64,000 nucleotides of DNA, from contig JBANAY010000004.1 of NCBI GenBank assembly GCA_037952775.1, forward strand, positions 12,152,001 to 12,216,000. The letters run 5' to 3'. The first letter of the stretch is position 1. Each line of letters begins with the position of its first letter. This DNA comes from Clonostachys chloroleuca (Eukaryota; Ascomycota; Sordariomycetes; Hypocreales; Bionectriaceae). Below the pieces are notes generated by a model that was not told the DNA's origin, made no database searches, and saw only the letters and a program-made list of their open reading frames with translations. Positions 1 to 11,964 of the stretch are shown here, in pieces. A program made the position numbers and the translations under genes.

Positions 1-2021
1 CCATCACCATCGTGGTGACATGCTCACCCACTACGAATTAGATAGGCAGGATGGGGTACCACTTCCGCCGAAAGCGCCCCGCTGATGGCGCGGGACCGGC
101 CATGGCAACGAGGGAAGCGGAAGAGGCCTTCTAAGAACGAATTGTGGAGATCGAGCGATGGTGACAGACCTTCGCTCCTCAATTTCAAGGGCTGGCTGCC
201 ATTTCCCCCAACCATAGGGGCAATCCGGGTCGAACTTTTAGGTGGGCCGGCCGTGCACAGGAGAAGTGACAGAGGCCAAGACGACGGCGACACGCCCAGC
301 CAAACCTTTCTCCGAAACAGAGCTGGCCGGGTCAACTCATCACATTTTGGAGCCAGCCCTGGCGAGTGTGTGTGTGGGCTGCAAGAACAAGCGAGCGAAC
401 CAATTGTCATGCACTCACGCACACCCAGGACCCGACTGCTTGGCAGTCTGAGGCCGAAACGTGCCGACAAGAAGTACCACGCCTTGGGCGAAACTGGCGG
501 GGGCCTGAGAAGATTTCGAAACCAAAGACCCAATCAGCTCGGTCCTCCCACCATGCCTCCTTCCGCTGCCCTCATGGAAAGGGAGAAGATAGTCCAGTGG
601 GATGGGACGTTACTGTCCTGATCGGAAGATGGTCCACTGTCCGCATGGCCATACTGCATTTATGCTCAATGGGCCAGCATGAACAGAAAACTCTGGCAAC
701 AAACCGAGGCTAAGGTAATTTGTTCTCCCTCGTACCTGTTTCAGCACCACAACCGCAAATGCTTCAGGAAGATTAGAGGCGCTCAGTGATGCAATCAAGC
801 AGCCATTATCCCTCCCGGGCCCCGCGGCTTGAAACTCCATCCAGAAATCAGGGGGTTCGTAGACGCCGAAGATGAAGGCATATCTTAACCTACGACAAGT
901 GAAATTAAAAAAGTTCCCCTAAAGGTTCTCAAGAATCAAAAAGAACGCAGGGCTAAACAGACGTCATTACACATTGATCAGCCCATACTCGATTCATAGA
1001 CAGTACGTAGGCAAAGAGAGCAAAGAGTTCCAGACCGTGACATTCCACTTGCCCCATCTCCGCCTTGTCGGCAGTCGGTACGCTCGGCTGACCTATTTCC
1101 CTTGGCGCCATACTGAGTTTCTGGGCAGTGGACAATCCTTCCGCGAATGGTTTTCTGCTATTCTGAGGTTTTGTTGAGGGGGTTTTGTCGGCCATACGTG
1201 TATACACTCCCTTCTACCAAAAGTTCGTTGTATGACACGGAACCGTCCTAGCGCCGTGGGCTGGCTCTGGGAAGTAAGCTTTTTTCGGGTTTGGTAGTAA
1301 CTGCACCCCCTATGAACATTTGGCTTTCTGCCTGCATATCTTCCATCTCAGATATTGGACGCTGCTTAGAGTTTGGGTGCCTCCTGGATGACAGATTCTA
1401 GATTCTGCTTAGCCTCTGGTTCATCCAGGACGGGTGTGCCTCCTTCGAGTCTGGTGTCAACGTGTTCCATTGTACGTGAGGGGGAACCCTGAAGGTTTTG
1501 CCTTACGCTTTGCCTCTTTTCCTCGTTGAGCCTCATCTTCGTTGAAAGCTTGATTAGCCACGGCACCGTCGAGATGTCCCTGGATGTTTAATCTACTAAA
1601 TGATCGAATGCTAGCACAGTCTAAATGACATTGTGGGGTTTTCGTCTGGCCGGAAGGATGATTTTTTTGTTGGAAGACCAGTCTAGTCCATGCATCTCTA
1701 GAGTCTTGATGCTAGGAAACCCAGTAGGATCGAGTTGTTTCCCCCTAATTGTAGAGATGCCGAGCTTTACGGCCGCGCCAGGGCCATTAGAGAAAACTCT
1801 GCGGTCAGTTTGACATGTCTCCAAGTATCCTTCGCCACTGGCTCTGAAACTATCGTGGGATATCGTGTGGGGGTTTAGGGAAGGGCTGTAGTCAAGTCTG
1901 TAAGATACCTCTGCTTGTAGATGACAAGGTGTCCAGTTCATCTCGTTGGTTCCTAACCCACGTGCTCGCCATCGAAGATGTTGCACGTCTGTGTGATATC
2001 ATCAGACGAGCGAAACTTCAA

Positions 2022-2421
2022 TATCACATAAGGTGAGCATACGTAATTAAAGATACATATCAGAACATGTCGAGTATCACGATCGCCTAGTGCGGGAGAA
2101 GTAGGTCAAGAATCTGAACACCTACTTGTCCATGAGAGAACATTTGGTACCTGGGCTACACACTTCACAGTCTCAAGTCGGAAGGCGACACATCCACACT
2201 GCAAAAAGGACCGAGTGAGACTTTAGTGTTACATGAGGTGACAATATGTAATTACACATAGCAGAACATGTCGAGGATCGTGATCGCCTGGTGTGGCAGA
2301 AGCAGGTGACGAATCTAAACCTCTGTTCATAGGAGAACATTGGGTAGGGCTACATACACACTTCGCAAAATCAAATGGTAAGGCGACATATCCACGCAGA
2401 AAAAAAAAGGGCCAGGCGAGC
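2022..2421. repeat. diverged ~200-bp tandem duplication
   Basis: Two adjacent copies run about 2022-2221 and 2228-2421. They share ordered blocks: an ACATAAGGTGA / ACATGAGGTGA start, AGAACATGTCGAG, GATCGCCT, GAGAACATT, AAGGCGACA and CATCCAC. Many differences are transitions, for instance ATCACGATCGCCTAGTGCGG against ATCGTGATCGCCTGGTGTGG. This fits an old duplication that has decayed, possibly by repeat-induced point mutation. No open reading frame is conserved between the copies. Confidence 0.7.
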
Positions 2422-2713
2422 AATCCTCTCTGATACATCACTACGATGTTCGTTTACTGATTAATTGGCTGACTACTTTCGTGCGTAGGTGTTGTAGCCG
2501 TGCGAGCGAGGCAGGAGATTGTGGGTTCAGGGTAGGCAAAAGTAGGTGGAGAAACCGCCATGCGATCATCACCAACGTCGATCGAGGCACATCACGACAA
2601 ACTCGAATTTCTTTTGCCCTTTTTCATTCGCCCCCAACGCACCGGAATACATTCACGATGAGATGAGCGAGTAGCGATGGATGCGAGCAAACCTGCAAAA
2701 TAGAAACATCCTC

Positions 2714-2930
2714 CAAAAAAATTGGGGGTGAGCGCTAGGTTTTATAGGACATGGTTGCAACGGCAATCGCCCGTGTCCGGACATACGGATTACCTGGAGG
2801 CCAAGTTCGAACCGTAGACCCCTCGAGGGGGACGGCATCCGTACTGCAGGATGAGCAGATATCTCATTCCGTCTAAGTCGCCCGCAGGGACTAACGACGG
2901 TACGATTAACCGCTACACCACCCGACTATA
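2714..2930 (-). repeat. tRNA-derived / SINE-like element with A box, B box and T7 tract
   Basis: Read on the minus strand, the block starts with GGGTGGTGTAGCGGTTAA, a near-perfect tRNA A-box context (TGGTGTAGCGG, 2910-2920). It continues to GGTTCGAACTT, which resembles a B box (2803-2813), and then to a run of seven T (about 2715-2722) that could act as a polymerase III terminator. The A-to-B spacing of about 118 nt end to end is too long for an intronless tRNA, and the T stem does not pair. A tRNA-derived SINE or decayed tRNA fits better than a working tRNA. No second copy is visible in this window. Confidence 0.35.
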
Positions 2931-5466
2931 GGCAGCTCTGAATGTTGGAAGGTGTTGCCAAAATATTCCTCTAAGTAGTGTTGGCATGTGCTTCCGGTTC
3001 GCCCAGGCGGTGTAGGTAGGCTCGTCGCGTCTTGGGGGGCCCAGCAGGTGACGGCCAGCGAGCTTCAGCGGCTGGGTGAGGTCGGTGGTGAGGGCGCGCC
3101 AGGCGGCAACAGTGAGCCTCTGCTGGCGGTCACCTTTGAAGCAGCCCTCGCTCAGTGAGGCTCGTCTGTATGGGAGAGAACCCGCGCTCCCACGCATCGC
3201 GTGGAGGAGTGAGGCATGTTTCCAACCGTGCACTCGCCCAACAGCAACGTTCTCGATAGAACCTTGCGAGAGCACCATTTTGGATCAACACCCACTCGCC
3301 CGCACACAAGAAAACTCTGATGGATGTGCGACCGCACAAATGGGAATTTTCAGTATGCACCCGGGGTTCTCCTTCCCGCATCAGCCCTTCCCGATTGTGC
3401 CTGGTAGCGACGAGCGCCTCAGCATCTCTGCATTCGAACCCGACACTCCTCCGCACAATCCAAAGTCGACCAGAGGTGCCTCTCCATGGACCTTGCATGA
3501 TCAACAACTCATGGCCGAAATCGCTGGCATCGAAAAGATCGTCCCGAGCCATGCATTAGCCGGGTATGACATCTGAGCAACGCGCGTGGCACGACCGTCA
3601 ACAACACTCGTCCAGACTTGTCGGGGCTAGATGATCAACTTCATACGAGGATCATGGTAAACGGATCGTCACCGGAGGCTTCTAGGTCCGGCCACGGATG
3701 AACCTCGTCCACAAACGTCCAAAACGGTTTCCCACTGCGTGCTATTCAACGGCCACGCGGGCGCAACAGGAGGAGGAAAGAATGGAAAGAAGTCTAAGTT
3801 ACGCAACGCCTTCCAAGTGGACCGATGAACAGCTTACGGACTAATTCTGGTCAGCCACCGATTGACTAAGCTTGAAGGGGAGGCAGCAAGGATTGTGGTG
3901 GGGACGAATGACTGCCCCTGTGGGAGACAGAAATCGACACGATGATGCAGTGGCAGCCGATACCTTGCCCCAATGACCGAGCAATCTACCAGACTCCTCC
4001 TCTGTCGGCAACCGAGAGGCTCGATTTCGGTATGGGATGATTTGCGAAGCCGAACCCCTCTTTGAGGCTACACAGAACCGGGATTAAGGGTCCGATTTTT
4101 TCACCGTTGAGGTATGTCTATTTCTGTACCTTTGTGAGCACTACACCGGGTATGGCTGGTTCGACTAGAATCAAATCCGGGACCTCTCTAGGCAAAGTAT
4201 ACCGGCAGGCTCCCGTTTGCTCTATTTCGAACTGCGTACATGAGACATTTGGGCGACATCTGGATCCCCCAGCCCATGCCTACGCAAATCCGCCGCCAGG
4301 CACATTCCTCGCACATCTGATAATCGACCTGAGAAATCCCTGTCCGTCTCCTTTTGAGCTGTTGAGTGATTTCGTTTAAAGAAGGTCTATCGATTTCTTG
4401 CGTATTTGCCTAGGGTTAGAGGTCTGGAAATTTGGTGATTTTGCGTTGATCTTATTCCTAGGGCAATCATCAATCTTCACTACCAGCTATATCTACATAC
4501 CACACCTCCCGTAATAAATCAGCCGATTTAGTAACATCAAAGGCTAAGCAGCTTTTTGATAGCACAATTGAAGGGCTTTGTGGGCTGCATCGGCGTGACA
4601 GGATTCTTATTTTTTTTGGTGTACGGCTGCGGGTCCAGGGTAGCCTCCTTGTCTATGGTATCAAGCGGGACATGGAAATGGCACTGACAAAGTGCCGGGC
4701 GAATAGTGTGAGCATTAGGCAGCAAAGTCGGTATCCCGATTGGATGCACTGATTCGTCAATTGGCATAAGCTTAGGGTTGACGCAGGGGCCGTGTCTCAT
4801 TCTGTATGTCATCTGGGGCCGTTGTCAATCATTGATCGACCGGGAATCTACGTCTGCAAGTAAGTCCTGGCTTGCAAATCAACGTGGTGGCAGTGCCGGA
4901 GAAGATCCCTCGAGATCGGCAATGGGCATAGACAGAGCACCTATATTCACACCACAGAATTCTTGGCTATAGCACTGATTTCCCATGCTAGTAGTCTGCA
5001 TCCATGCCATCTATACAGCATTGCGTTTTTATTTGCTTTCCTCGCCATCTAAAACTTTCATCCATCGGCCTCTCACAGGCTCTATATCATCTGGGTAAGA
5101 ATGCCCGCTTACATCGGGGTGTCATAAGTAGTCGTCCAACCAAAGATCGCTTCTGTACGTGCTGACAACTAATCCCCTCTCTGCTGCTGCCAGCCAAATA
5201 GTAGCCACACGATGTTTGGGTGTCGAGCCAAGCGTTATCATCATTTGCAACGGTACCCGCCCTGATACTATTTCATGTCCTTCGTTGGTTCCTCAATGTG
5301 ATGTTTCCACTATGTCCCATGCAAGTACTTGCTTAACCAGTCATTGATTAACTCCAGAAACAATGATGCCCCTTGAAAATGGAACAAGAACACCAATATT
5401 GCCTCTTTTTTCCTGTGTGCGCGCGTATAACCCATTATATCAAACCCACCCACGGTCAGATGTGAA

Positions 5467-8464
5467 CTATATGGTGTAGTTTTGTCTCAGACTCTGCTGG
5501 TCATTTGGCTGCATTCGATTAATGAAGTCGTCGAATCCCGGTATAATCTGCTTGTAAATATTGAGAATCTGTTTTCGGTGGCTGTTAGCAAGATGTACGT
5601 GTTCGAAGGGGATGTTTGGAGAAGAAGGGTTCCAAATTAATTTACATACGTTTTGGAAAACATCATGTAACTCTTGCTTGATCGGGTTGGTGAGGCTCAT
5701 ATCTTGGTACCGGGCGATGGCGACAAAGTAGTCTAAAAGAACCTTCTCAATTGATTGAGGATTCTGCGCCACAATCATTGTAAATCCCTTGAAAGCAGTG
5801 CCCTTCTCTTCGGAGGCATCAAATTCAAGCATGGCATTGAGGAAATCATCGGCAAATTCGGGAAGACGTCCTGCCAACTGATCGGCGTTATCGATACCAA
5901 GGCGTCCAAGGGCGACGGCTGCATTTTCCTGGAGGCCCTTAGGCACCCGAGGATTGCCCAGGATCTCGATAAATCGAGTGGCCAGTTGAGAGACCCAAGG
6001 TGACATTTCTTTCCGGTGCTGTAGTGCGATTTCTCCGGCCGACCAACAGGCATTGTTGACCACACCAAATCCACTGTCCATGTCCTCATCCAGAACACTA
6101 TCAAGATCCAGTTGCTTCAATAGAAGAGGTAGCATATTGGGAAGGTATTGGCGAAGTTGTGGGAAAACATATTTTGCGCAGTCTCCCAGCAGGGCATAGG
6201 CCGACTGCCTTACTTCGTCCGTGGGGTCTTCCATGCAGAAACTGAGAAGCTCGAAGAATGACTGCTGTGATGTCTCAACGAGCTCCTGCGACTTAGCTCC
6301 CTCGAGAGCTTGGATGATGGCACTCAATAAATCTAGACTGGTGATCAGGAAGTCTTTCTCTGGTGTGTCGAGAGCTGGGTTAGCGGCCGAGGCCAGTGTT
6401 TGCTCAAGGTTAACATGAATGATGTTGACACATCGAAGGAAGATGGTTGGTGCATACGGCGAGAAGGAGTCGCCCAGAGCCAGTGCGACGTACGAGAGGC
6501 ACTCAAGGAGGGGGAATAGCTCCCGGGACTGGTCAGAGACTTTGTTGTATCGGTCTATCAAGGCCGGCATGAGTTCGCTTGTCAGATCTGGCCTGGCTAG
6601 GAACGGGCCGAGACGTTCGGCCAGTGTGTGGACACAGTCATAGAGGATATACATGTTGCGGTCTTTGTACTTGGCAAAACAACGGACGAATTGCTGGACA
6701 ATTGGGCCACAGTATGGTTCCAGATGGCTGCCTGCCTTCTCCTCCAAGTTCGCAAAGCTGGATGCGGCGGCCTCCTGGACTTTCTTGTTCTTGTCGAGCA
6801 TGTGGCGCAAGATGCCATCCATCATAGGCACGAAGAATTGTTCCTTTTGAGATTGCTCGCTTAGGTTCGCTGCCCATGACGAGTATCGGCCAAGTGTCCA
6901 ACAAGTGATCTGTCTGACAACTGGCTCTTGGTCTTCCAGGAGAGAGATGAGATAAGGGACGAGTTCGGGCAAGTGAGGGACAACGACGTCCATACAGCCC
7001 TCAGCTACAGCACCAAGCGCGAGAACGGCGGCTTCACGTTGGGGCCACTCGCTGTGCTTGAGGTTCTGGGAAAGGTAGGGGAAAATAGCTTCAAACACGG
7101 GATTCCTGAAGTCACGAGCGAAGACGTCAAGTGCAGCTGCCGAGCACTTGCGAACAGTCCACTTCTCATCGGGGTTCTCGTCACCATCATCGAATCCCTC
7201 AATCTCGCCTTCTTCAAGGTCGTCATCCATGCTGGACACCTTTTGGTAAGAGCTGTCTGTCTTCTCTGGCTCGGCGGCGGAGCCATCGCCATTGGCAGCA
7301 TTTCGGCTCTTCTTCGCTTGGGCAAATGCTGGCTTAATGTCTTCCTCGCGGTCCTCCTCCTCCTCATCGTCTGACGCGCCGCCCAGGAGGGCAATATCTT
7401 CGCCGCTGTAGACCATGCATTCCAGCAGGACAGGGATGATCTTGTTGAGGTGAGGGCGTAGCGCCTTCCAGAGATCGTCGTGCTCGCCAACTGCCAACCA
7501 AAATTCGGAGGCCTCGCAGGCAAGCTCCTCGTCGTCGCCGGTTTGCTGACTGACAATATAGTCCACGAGTCCGCTGAGATGAGGGACCAGCTTGTCCGGG
7601 CGGGTCTCGACAAGGTTCACGAAACCCCGGCAGACTTGCCGGCGGACATCGGTATTGTTATCGCTTGAGAGTACGAAAAGATGCTGCAGAAGATCGTCGA
7701 CGGAGTTCATTACAGCTTGTGAGCGGCGAGGCACGAACACGTTGATAGCTGTTAAGGCGCCGGCTCGAACCCGAGGCAGTGGGTTCTTCGTAGCCGTGAT
7801 AAGCTGAGGTAGAACGTAGTTGAGAGGTCGCTGGCCGTTGACCTCTCGATTCAACATGCCGAAGTTATCTTCGCAGATCTTGACCATGGCGGACATGGCA
7901 CCCTCTTGCGCTTCATTAGACACTTGGCCAGAAGTGTTTCCGATCAGGTCGAGTAGCTGGGGGAGCAGCTCTGGCCAACCCAGCAAGCCACCTCTTCGAA
8001 TGATTTCGGTAGCGATATTACCGGAAAAGTTGCGAATCTGTGAATTTTTGTCCTGTAGACACATGGGTATTGCCAGCTTGACAAGCTGCAAGCTGGACTG
8101 CGGGATGTCTTTCCAATCCGATCGCACATTGTTCTTGATCATCATGGCAGCGGCGGACCGCACAAGGTGGTATTCTTGCTCATTGTACTGGAGGCCATCG
8201 GGGGGCTGAGAGCTGGAGAAGAGGAAGGCGAGGTAGTTGTTGATGTCGGGAGAGGCTTTGGCCTGCTGGAGCATCTATTTTGAGTGGAAGCGAAAGTTGT
8301 CAGCCAATGAACTGGAACTCTTGGGGTTGGTGGGGTTGCCGAGATGAACTCACCAACTCGGCTTGCTTCTGGAGGGTCTTGTTGAAGCCGCTGAGAGAGT
8401 CCTTTAGGCAGGCAGCAAGCTGCTGCAAGGAGTCGTGAGAAGGTTGCCAAGACATGGCTGTCAT
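5467..8464 (-). CDS. kap104: Transportin / karyopherin beta-2 (Kap104)
   Basis: This nuclear import receptor is expected to carry PY-NLS cargoes such as hnRNP-type RNA-binding proteins through the nuclear pore under Ran-GTP control. Exons read 8464-8354, 8274-5650 and 5568-5467, giving about 945 residues, close to the usual length of the family (S. cerevisiae Kap104 is 918). The N-terminus MTAMSWQPSHDSLQQLA resembles fungal Kap104. HEAT repeats span the protein. An acidic, phospho-site-like loop at about residues 338-407 (SDDEEEEDREEDIKP) corresponds to the transportin H8 loop and separates it from importin beta-1. The second intron (5649-5569) has GTATGT, a GCTAACA branch site and CAG, yet is 81 nt with no in-frame stop, so a naive model would add 27 residues. 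The start could be the first ATG or the one three codons later (8455). Confidence 0.93.
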
Positions 8465-10869
8465 GGGCTGGGAGAAGTCGTCGGTCGCACAATGGAACAG
8501 ACCTGTGGTGGGTGTCGGCGGTCTTGCTGGCGCGCGCGCGAAGAGAGAAGCCGTTCGATTGGGTCAATCACATGGAGAGGAGCTTTGCGACTCCTGCGTC
8601 TCGACGTGGGCCGGCCTGTAGAGCTTCGGCAGGGGAAGACAGAAAACAAGCTTGGGCGCCGACCTTGAAGATGGAGGTTGCTTAGGGTCGAGAGGGAGAG
8701 CGAAAGAGTAGGTTGGGTGCCCCTCAGCAGCAGGGGTTCCGCCGTTCGTGGGGCTACCGTCTGTATCAGCGCTACACTTCACAGGGCTCGACGCAAGACC
8801 CAAAAGTCGACTTTTGCTGGCGGGACTGGCGGTGGCTGCGGGGAATCATCGGCCAGGTAAAGGGAACAAACTCACCAACTGCAAAGGCTGCACTGAAGAT
8901 GGGAAGAAGAGTTAGTACGCTGGGGATGATTGGATTCGATTGGGGGACTCCCATACCTCGCAGACAAAGGATATGTGGGAGGGCAGGATGGGTGGCTGCA
9001 AGGGCCTAGTGCTTAGACGGTCAGTAAGGAATCTGGGCTGGCTGTCCAAGCAGGAAAATTATGGTGGTCGCACTTGGGTGGTTGCTGGTCTGCCCACATG
9101 GTCCAAAGAAAAAATTGTGCTGTCATTAGACTGGTGGGTTGCACAGTACTTGCGAGGTACCTATCCACCCGGTGCCGCCAGAAGCTGGAGCGGGAGGGGC
9201 AGCAGTATCAGCAGCCACTAGCTGGTGACCTCGAGCCCACACACTAGAGATAGGTGAAGGCCGGCTACTACCAGCCAACTTACTAAGTGAGGGTAGTATG
9301 GTAGTATGGTAGTATCAAAGTATCCGGCCAAGCCAGCTCAAGACCTGTTTCGACTCTGCGTAAGCCAGAGAGGACGACTTTGCACGGAGTCGCACTCAGG
9401 CGCTACGGCACTAAGGCATGTAGGCGGCGGGCACGGGCAGCGATAATGATAACCCGCCTCCCCCCACACATGCTCACTGTTCGTGTATGGCCTACCTGGC
9501 TACATCGGGTTACTCTTGGTGGGCTAGAGCCGAGAACAAGTACCAAGGCAGGTCTCAGCGCAAAACACTGGCTCTGTTTCCCGCCTACTAGCAGCCGGAA
9601 ACAAGAGCAAAGCAATGGGGTCGCCCTGTAGCCACCCGAGATGCCTGGGTCACGCCATAGATTAAGGGTTCTGACGGGAGTGTTGGCTGGGAGATTTTCC
9701 CACTACTCGTGCCATGTTGCTCTACAACTCGGTGTGATGCCACCCTGGTCCAATCTTTTGCAAGAAACAACCTTGAACCTTTTTGGATCACGGATCCTGC
9801 AGGCAGTTGGCTCGCCGAGGAGCCCGCAAAGCACACTGTCTGCGTGGGAGAATATGGCGGGCATCTCTACAACCCGTGTTCCACAACAGAGCAGATTCCC
9901 ACGAGAGCCACTGGTCGGTAACTTACATACCCTCCTTGCTCCGGCCCGCAGGGATGATTAAACCTACAGGAGACCAGACCAATACGGAATGCCACATCCG
10001 GGAAATGGGAGCCTGCTGCGTATAATGTGGTGATAGGTCAATATGTGCACTTTTAGAGTGCCTGCATGCACGCACCCGCGACAGCCAATTTCTTATGGGC
10101 GTCTGGCACACCGCACCTTATCTCCAATACCAATAGGTAAACAAGACTCTCGATCCATGCTCTAAAACCTAGCTGCCTGAAGTGGTCTGCCGTAGCTCAA
10201 ATACAATTCACCATTCAGAATCCAAGTTTGCGGTGTGAGATGCATCCATGGTAACTTGGACTCCGAACTGGGTGGGTGGTATGACCAATAATACTCACTG
10301 CTACAGCTACTGCTATGTACTGCCACTGCTACAGAGTATCAACTCGGCTTTCTGCAGGCTGGGCATTGGAACAATAACGGGGGAGAGCACGAATCAGCGA
10401 TCAGGCATCGTCACTGGCACTCCAAGGTCGTACTGGCCCAAGCTCCCAGCATCTATAGCAATATCAACTATAGATTTGAAATTTTCTAGCATTGATTTGC
10501 TGAGGGCAGCCGTGTAATATCACGCCCGACGCTGTAGATACATGGATCCATGGCTGCTATGCCCATCCCCCCGTTGATGGTAGACCAACGATTCAACGAT
10601 ACAGGAGCTGCGTTGTCCGCATAAATCATCTTGACCTCGGTCAACGCTGTGCTGCCAGCCTATAGGGCTCGCAAGGCTGTTATGGCCGGCGTGGTTGGTC
10701 GATATACGAAGGAGTGACTACTATTCCCTTCTAAATGGGGAGATCCGCCCAACTCCTTCCGAAGAACGGTATCGAAATCTGGAATATGCCGACTTTGGCA
10801 CCCTTGACTTGACGATATGGGAAACCCCGCTAGTGTCACAGCGAAGTAGTCCTCACTGAATAGGTAAAA
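8465..10869. other. intergenic, Kap104 5' side to PAC4-like 3' side
   Basis: No gene is recognisable in this 2.4-kb stretch. The first few hundred bases upstream of 8464 should hold the Kap104 promoter and 5' UTR; a GCGCGCGCG run lies near 8531. A small array of three GGTAGTAT units lies at 9292-9315, and a CTG/CAG-like imperfect microsatellite near 10290-10335. Open frames on both strands are short and overlap in antisense. Confidence 0.6.
9292..9315. repeat. GGTAGTAT x3 microsatellite
   Basis: Three exact tandem copies of the octamer GGTAGTAT lie in non-coding sequence. No function is evident. Confidence 0.85.
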
Positions 10870-11370
10870 TCAAGAAGACGAAATCCCATTCCTGGCCCCT
10901 GCCCCGACTCCTGCAGCCTGGATCTTGGCAAGGGCGATATCTACGATGTTCTTGAAGCCCTCCATCTCTTCCTCTACTGTGCCTCCCATCCCCGCATTGG
11001 CAAAGCTCACCGAGTTGGTCACGTACGTCGGCAGCCCTGTCCTCCGTGCGAGGAGCTTGGCCAGACGGGTGGTGAATTCCAAGGTAGACTCATTCGAGAA
11101 GAGGATGGTGGACAAGGGTTGATTTGCATCGTATCTCTGTAACCCGTGTTAGTACCTAGAACACAGATCGCTAGGTTTGATTCTTACATTGGGCAACGCA
11201 TAGACGAAGGAGCCCATGGCAGCCACGGAGGCAGCATCGTCCTGAGATGCCGTAGCGAGTGAGAGGACAATAGCTTTGGCGCGTGTCGACAGGCGCAAAT
11301 GGATGCGCGTGTCGAGTGATCGTGGCAGCGGGATGGAGAATTGCTGAGCCTCGCTCTGATTGACGGCCAT
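10870..11370 (-). CDS. Proteasome assembly chaperone 4-like protein (PAC4/Poc4)
   Basis: PAC4/Poc4 pairs with PAC3 to help build the alpha ring of the 20S proteasome. Exons read 11370-11188 and 11136-10870, joined by a 51-nt intron with GTAAGA, TACTAAC and ACAG. The product is about 149 residues. The junction gives GSFVYALPN-RYDANQPLSTILF, followed by LEFTTRLAKLLARRTGLPTYV and then GGTVEEEMEGFKNIV. This order and the short length match fungal PAC4-like proteins. I chose the ATG at 11370 (MAVNQSEAQQ). An in-frame ATG at 11439 is possible, but the sequence between them looks like 5' UTR. It is transcribed divergently from the methyltransferase gene at 11965. Confidence 0.8.
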
Positions 11371-11964
11371 GATGGGCTGTTGGGATCTCAATTGGAACCT
11401 AATGGGAGGTGTTTCCGGCAAGCCATACACGTACAACACGACCTCACTTTCTCATGCGAAGGTAGGCGTGGGCAAATTAAATGGACTGGTGGTGTTTGGA
11501 GTGGCCAAGATCACATGATGCAGCCAGAATGAAGCTCGATTACCTACTGGCAATGTTCTCTCAGTGGAGTTGGGGTTAGCCTTTGGAGCCGATGGGTTGG
11601 GGTTAGCCTTTGGAGCATCGGCTCCGCCCGAGAACCGCTGCTTCATGTTGCAGTGAAGCGGGATGATTATTGCCCTATCAATTGCAGATGCGTTTATCAA
11701 CAACGAACTCAACAAATTGCCGCTCGCGGGGGTAGGAGGATTTTTCTTATCTTGCTAAATTCATCAATTGAGAGTATAGCAACATAAATTTAATCCCGGG
11801 GTGTTTCCTCTCCTCGCTAATTTTTATTGCTTCCTGCTGTAAGATTTTTTGCCGGTCTCTGCTCATCTCCCCTCCTTCCGGCGTGGGAGAGAGATCTACG
11901 GGTGGCATCTTTGCCCTGAACATATCCCGCCCCTTCAGGCAAAAATCGACCAGACCCCTCTTAC
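11371..11964. promoter_or_regulatory. divergent promoter region, PAC4-like / carnosine methyltransferase
   Basis: This 594-bp spacer lies between two divergently transcribed genes and must contain both promoters. It holds a 20-bp direct repeat (TTGGGGTTAGCCTTTGGAGC at 11570-11589 and 11597-11616). CT-rich leader sequence precedes the ATG at 11965. I see no clear TATA box. Confidence 0.55.
11570..11616. repeat. 20-bp direct repeat, 27-bp period
   Basis: TTGGGGTTAGCCTTTGGAGC occurs twice without mismatch, separated by seven bases, in the divergent promoter region. The TTAGC/GGAGC content could duplicate a transcription-factor site, but no known site was recognised. Confidence 0.85.

Larger units (their letters stand above)
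1..5466. other. gene-poor region, no recognisable gene
   Basis: Both strands carry only short open frames of up to about 180 codons. These overlap one another in antisense (for example near 24-621 and 3076-3576) and show no recognisable domain or clear splice structure. I see no conserved protein here. The region does hold a diverged tandem duplication (2022-2421) and a tRNA/SINE-like element (2714-2930), listed separately. The final kilobase before the Kap104 stop codon is AT-rich and probably contains its 3' UTR. A lineage-specific small gene cannot be excluded. Confidence 0.6.

Noticed and set aside
24..621. Overlapping open frames on both strands at the window start (169 and 178 codons)
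   Set aside because: They are antisense to each other, have mixed low-complexity composition and show no domain or splice sites.
3076..3576. 166-codon plus-strand frame with a 140-codon antisense frame
   Set aside because: Neither shows a recognisable domain. Mutual overlap in a gene-poor, repeat-bearing region suggests chance or an old relic.
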